64,000 nt of DNA. It comes from Cyclina sinensis (lineage: Eukaryota; Mollusca; Bivalvia; Venerida; Veneridae). Shown in pieces: positions 59,511-64,000 of this stretch. A program made the translations under genes and the position numbers. Each line of letters begins with the position of its first letter. The stretch's first letter is position 1. Below the pieces are notes generated by a model that saw only the letters and a list, made by a program, of their open reading frames with translations, had not been told where the DNA came from and searched no databases. The stretch covers positions 49,759,134-49,823,133 of the forward strand of contig JAAONU010000001.1 of assembly GCA_012932295.1 (NCBI GenBank), read 5' to 3'.

Positions 59511-62500
59511 ATGAAGCATGCCATACAATGGATCATCATTGGTAATAAGTTGTGTATGATTTTTAGGATTTGTGTACTGACAGGATACAGTAATCATTTA
59601 TATTAAAATTGTGTTAGCCTTGGGTTTTCGCATTATGTATTCACTTTATATTTCATTGTGAAATATTTCACGCCATGAGATGTTAATTTTGCAGCTGCCT
59701 TAACCATATAATAAGAATATGGATGCACTGTGAGCTCATATTATTTAGTATCAAGACAACTAAGTTTTTTTCTCTTTAGCATATGTTAGAAACCAAGTTG
59801 AAAAAGTGCGTAGCGACAGACGGTATTGCATTTCGTTTAAAAGTTCTATTTTACCGTCTGACTTATATGTTTCTCCTTCGCAACTAAAAACTTATCTCTG
59901 ACAAGCTAAACCATTTGATGTTAATAATTGTGCCATTTTCAAAAGCATTTGATCCATGTTTGATAATTAACACTGAACAGCAGGGTAAAAACTGGCTTGG
60001 TTTAATTTTCTGTGTAGCTGATTGTCAATGAGGAATAGAGAATCGTCCCAGAAACGACATAGAAACATAAAAACATCTGATTAGAAAATTAAATAAAAAA
60101 TACAATGTTTCTTTTTCCATTTTGCACCTATTGCGAACAATAGTACCTTCAGAAGGGCCTGTTCTTAAAATATGATGTTTTGTTTTAGATACTGTGATTT
60201 ATAGGTCTGTTGATGGCCGAAGTGCACCATTTAGTTTATACAGATAAAATTAGTGAGAATTTGTTAAAACATCAATGTTTTATGAGGGAAAATGTTGGGC
60301 CGGTTTTTGATTATTTACTAGCATTTTTTATCATAGCTCTTCCATTGAAGACTCTGAGGTGTAACACTTACAGTAAACTTCTCATATATGTTTAGTTTTG
60401 TAATAATTCAAATTCAACGTCTATCTTATATTGCATTATTGTTGTAGTAATTATTCACGTCTGATAGGGTTACAAGAAAGGAACTTTGAATGTTTAAATG
60501 TATATAATATAAGATCTATCCTAACCGAAGAAACAAAAGCACAACACTTCGGTGAATCTGGTAACGTAGCTGAAATATGCTTGACACTGTACAAAATATG
60601 TCGAGAATATCAGTACAGGTCTGTAGTGTTATAATTCAAACAGTTTTTCAACATTTTAAAACCATTTTAAAGGATATTCATACTGATTCGATTAGCTTAT
60701 AAAAGAAAATATGACCAGAAGAACGCCTGGAAGCTGTTACTGATGAGAGTCAAATACGGTGTATGTTTGAAAGAAAGACTTAAACTATTTTGTTTAAACA
60801 ATACTTCGTATATCTAACATGTTACTCTATGACAGATTATATCAATAATAAAAATAATAATGATGACCCTTCAATGTGATATGATAACAGAAAATGTGTA
60901 AGTAATGTTTCTTTAACACTGCATGTTTTGTAATTTCAGCTTTGAACATTCTCATGTTTGGTCGTTCAGTTTCCCAATCCGTGAACAACTGCACCACTGT
61001 TTACGACGATCTTAAAACTTGCGACACCTTATATATACCGGTGACATATAATAGCACACAAGATAAGTGGCAGCAAATCTGCAACAAGTAGGCATAAATA
61101 TTTGCGATAAGATATAGTCTTCAATATGAAAAAATACACATATTTGTCTTGTAATTCTCAAAGAAGCCTTTTTTACAGTTGCTCTCTTCCAAATGGAGAG
61201 TCAAGGTCTCACATATGATTCTTACGTAATTGACAAATACGTTTCAGTGTTAGACCAAAACATAGTGTGTACATAAACTATATTTCAGTTTTTCGATGAG
61301 ACCGCATGATTTTGTTTTCCAATCGCATATATTCTTTTTTTATCATTTACCATAATCAGTGTTTCTTTTGATGTTGTTTAGAAATATTTGGGGGAGAATA
61401 TAGTCGTCGCTTTGTCCGTCTGTCATTCCGTCCTTCCGTCACACTTGTGCATGTTCGGGCTTTAACTACGCAATTGGTTACAGAGATTCCTAAACTACTT
61501 GTCTCAGTGTGACGTTGTGTCACACTTAAAAATCGATTTTGGCTACAATTCTACTTGTCAAGACTGTTCATTGGCCTTGGCTGGAGTGTTTTCAAAATTA
61601 CTTGGAACAAATGTTTGCCTTAATGAGACGATGTGTCGTGCACATGAACCAGGTCGGTAGCTTAAAATTCATTATCAAACTTAGAGGTCAAAGGTTATGA
61701 TTTATTACAATATATTTAGCTAGCGTGAATATCCTTAGCTATTGCAAATTCTGACACTATTTGATATTTACCATAAAATTATGCTTTTTGTTATTAAAAT
61801 TTCAGTTTTGACTATATTGTTAAATATTCATACAGGGTTTATTATATTATTGTGAGTCTCAATTAATTTGTGGAAAATTCTTGCAGTATCACTGTGTGTT
61901 TTTAATTTCATATTTTATCTGCAGAATTGAATGTTATCTGCAGTGCATGTCTGATGCTATTGGCGATTGTTACCTGATGGACAAGTACTTTGATTTAGAG
62001 ATGAATGTACGTGAGGTCATTTATAGAGCGGCCTGTCAAAATCTGACCATTGATCGTAATGCTATTTTTTTCTGAATTTATGCCATTATAGTAAAAGTAA
62101 AAGAATATTATTTATTCCAGAAGGTTAAAATTATACGTCAACAAATTCAATTGAAGCTGTATAACAAATTAAAAATATATATATATGATTTGAACTTTAG
62201 AGTACATGTACTTAGTTTCCATTTTCTAAGAAGAACAATTAGAGACTTAAAGCATTATGTATACTTGACATTTATAGAGAAGACTTAAGGTACAAGAAGA
62301 TACCAATGAATACCCTACCGCTGTCAATTATTTGCAAGCTGCATGTTTTTTTTTTTTTTGGTGATTTCTGTTACATATGTGTGTCTGAAAATTAAATATC
62401 AAAGACGTCAAAATAAATATTCGTTTTCGGTATAACTCCCCTTTAAGTACTGCTAAAGCTAAACATCAAAGTTATATGCAGATATATCAAAACGTGTTCT

Positions 62501-64000
62501 ACATAACTTAATTACAAATTTACTTCATTTAAAAGATAATGAATGGTCCGAGTTGGAATTTCATAACTTGTTGTTGTTCCTTACTTGTAAATTCAGCCAA
62601 CTATTTTATAACTGACCATCTGTGTTTTGACAAAATAAAGACAAGAAGATTCACGGCTTTACTTCTTGCAGTTTCTGCGCGGGCGTCTTGTCAGCCATAC
62701 AATATTACCTGCCTCGAAGAACAAAATGCGGCCAATATTTCACAAGCCGCAGACGTTTACTATAATATTGGAAACTATTCAGATTTCAAGGAGGCGCGTT
62801 GCAGGTAAAATATCCTTATTACAAATAGATCTTGAATCAGTTAACGCTTATAAATACAAACGCATGATTATAAAAATATAATTGGTAAAATAATGTCTGT
62901 AAAAATAAGTTTAAAGCGACCTTTACGATTAAATGTTTCAAATATGTAAAGTTAACTGGGTAGGAAAGACTATTTCAACTTTAAATAATTCAAGAGTAAT
63001 TATTTAAAGTACCACGTGCGTGAATGACGTAAAAGTATAAGTATAATGTGCAACAATTTCTGAAGATTGCTCAAAGGTTGCTCTTTGCCAGTTATAGATC
63101 TATTTGTCTATCTGTATGAGCTAAGTTTTCAAAAGACCGATACCCCTTGAAGAGTTATATTAGGTTATGGGGAAAGTGCAATATACAGATAGCCCGAATG
63201 TCGAGCTAGTTGGAAAACATCCCATTCCAGAGACCCTTGTTCTATTACATGTTCTGTGTATAGCACCGCATTGGACTCGGTTTAACGTCTAATCCGAAAC
63301 ACATCAGTAATTGGACGCGGGGATTGAACTCACGAACCCTGGATAGCAAGTCTCATGCGTTTCAGCTAGATTACCGATCTGCTGTCTTTATAGATTACAG
63401 CTTACTGACTGACTTGATATCTGTACTTTGCATCTACTTCGATTCAAATATTACTTGTAAAAAGATGAACATTAAATTATTGATCAAAAAAGTGTTAGAA
63501 AAATGGACAATGTATTCATCTCTATCCGTAGACCACTGTTCATAATTCTTTTTCATTATTTACATGTTAAAACACGCTCGTACCATGTAAATATATCTAG
63601 TGTAAATTAAAAAAAAAAATTCTTTTGGAAAATATGAAAGTTGGTGGTGCCAAGAGCAACACATACACTAGTTAAACAGCATTAGTGTAAAATTGTTGTA
63701 AAAGGGTTTGGTAGCCAAATATTTTGAAGCACGTCATTTTTATTATGAAAGAATTGGTAACATAAACTTAATCGCTTAAGGTCACTTTTGTACACACTTT
63801 TTATTTTGCTTACGTGTTGTGTTAATGTTATTATTTTGCTTATATGTATTGGACTGATGAGAATTTTTCTTTATTTTTTTACAGTTATTACCAGTTACAT
63901 ATTAGTTGTTTAAGCCACACAGTAACAAATAATTGCACAGCCCAAATGGCATATTATTATGGAGATATGATGCTCGTATCTAATTCCTTTTCAAAGTGCG
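59511..64000 (+). CDS. Gene C: paralogue of gene A, partial (runs off window)
   Basis: Family not recognised. Exons: 59511-59541, 60940-61087, 61925-62055, 62672-62804, 63885 onward. Exon lengths 148, 131 and 133 equal those of gene A exons 2-4, and phases agree. Exon 1 plus 2 give MKHAIQWIII then ALNILMFGRSVSQS, a clear signal peptide. Module pieces: NNCTTVYDDLKTC and WQQICNK; IECYLQCMSDAIGDCY and RAACQN; SCQPYNITC and FKEARCR; LHISCLSHTVTNNC and SFSKC at the window edge. It is closest to modules 1-3 of gene A. Donors GTAGGC (exon 2) and C|GTAATG (exon 3) are acceptable. Whether it has several modules or linkers cannot be known here. Confidence 0.78.
61385..61715 (-). repeat. Interspersed repeat with TCCGTCTGTC signature in gene C intron
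   Basis: Starts GGGGGAGAATATAG and CTTTGTCCGTCTGTCATTCC, the mirror of the GGACAGAC-type right ends of the repeats at 24262 and 25787, and continues with CTAAACTACTTGTCTCAGTG. Oriented opposite to those. Confidence 0.6.
63112..63382 (-). mobile_element. Decayed tRNA-derived SINE
   Basis: Degenerate copy of the 54479 family in reverse orientation: CATCCCATTCCAGAGACCC, GTGTATAGCACCGC, GGTTTAACGTCTAATCCGAA and an altered head with GTTCAATCCCCGC. Lies in the last visible intron of gene C. Confidence 0.65.

Overview
This is animal nuclear DNA: AT-rich, intron-rich and full of decayed interspersed repeats. The repeats (150-bp-unit elements with GGCAATAACTC or GGACAGAC-type signatures, tRNA-headed SINEs, GGCGG/CCGCC-ended elements) and the gene content suggest a bivalve mollusc, probably a heterodont clam. 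That assignment is inference from repeat style, not from a search.

Region 1 (203-22667, minus strand) is most of one conserved gene, the ANKHD1/ANKRD17 (Drosophila mask) orthologue. I place 25 coding exons that join in frame to 1775 codons: an acidic N-terminus, 15 ankyrin repeats, a coiled-coil and glutamine-rich linker, 10 more ankyrin repeats and a lysine-rich segment. The KH domain and C-terminus lie beyond base 1. Its introns carry a hAT-like element with a nested tandem repeat and at least one GC-AG splice pair.

Region 2 (about 22700-31340) is gene-poor. It holds short tandem repeats, interspersed repeats, a perfect 45-bp inverted repeat, a LINE reverse-transcriptase relic and an internally deleted mariner relic.

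Region 3 (31361-64000, plus strand) is a cluster of three related genes for secreted or surface cysteine-rich proteins that I cannot assign to a named family. Gene A (31361-44381, 15 exons, about 1167 residues) has a signal peptide, four copies of a four-exon, 14-cysteine module, Ser/Thr-rich mucin-like linkers and a hydrophobic GPI-type C-terminus. Gene B (49385-53543, about 258 residues) has one module. Gene C starts at 59511 and runs off the window. Gene A has grown recently: a unit of about 3.2 kb, introns included, is repeated nearly identically, and one copy carries a small transposon whose empty site is preserved in the next copy. Each module itself looks like an ancient duplication of a two-exon half.

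The spaces between these genes contain tRNA-derived SINEs, microsatellites, a second LINE relic and palindromic or inverted-repeat elements. The module family is the best candidate here for an undescribed system; its function (mucus, adhesion or immune surface) is only a guess.
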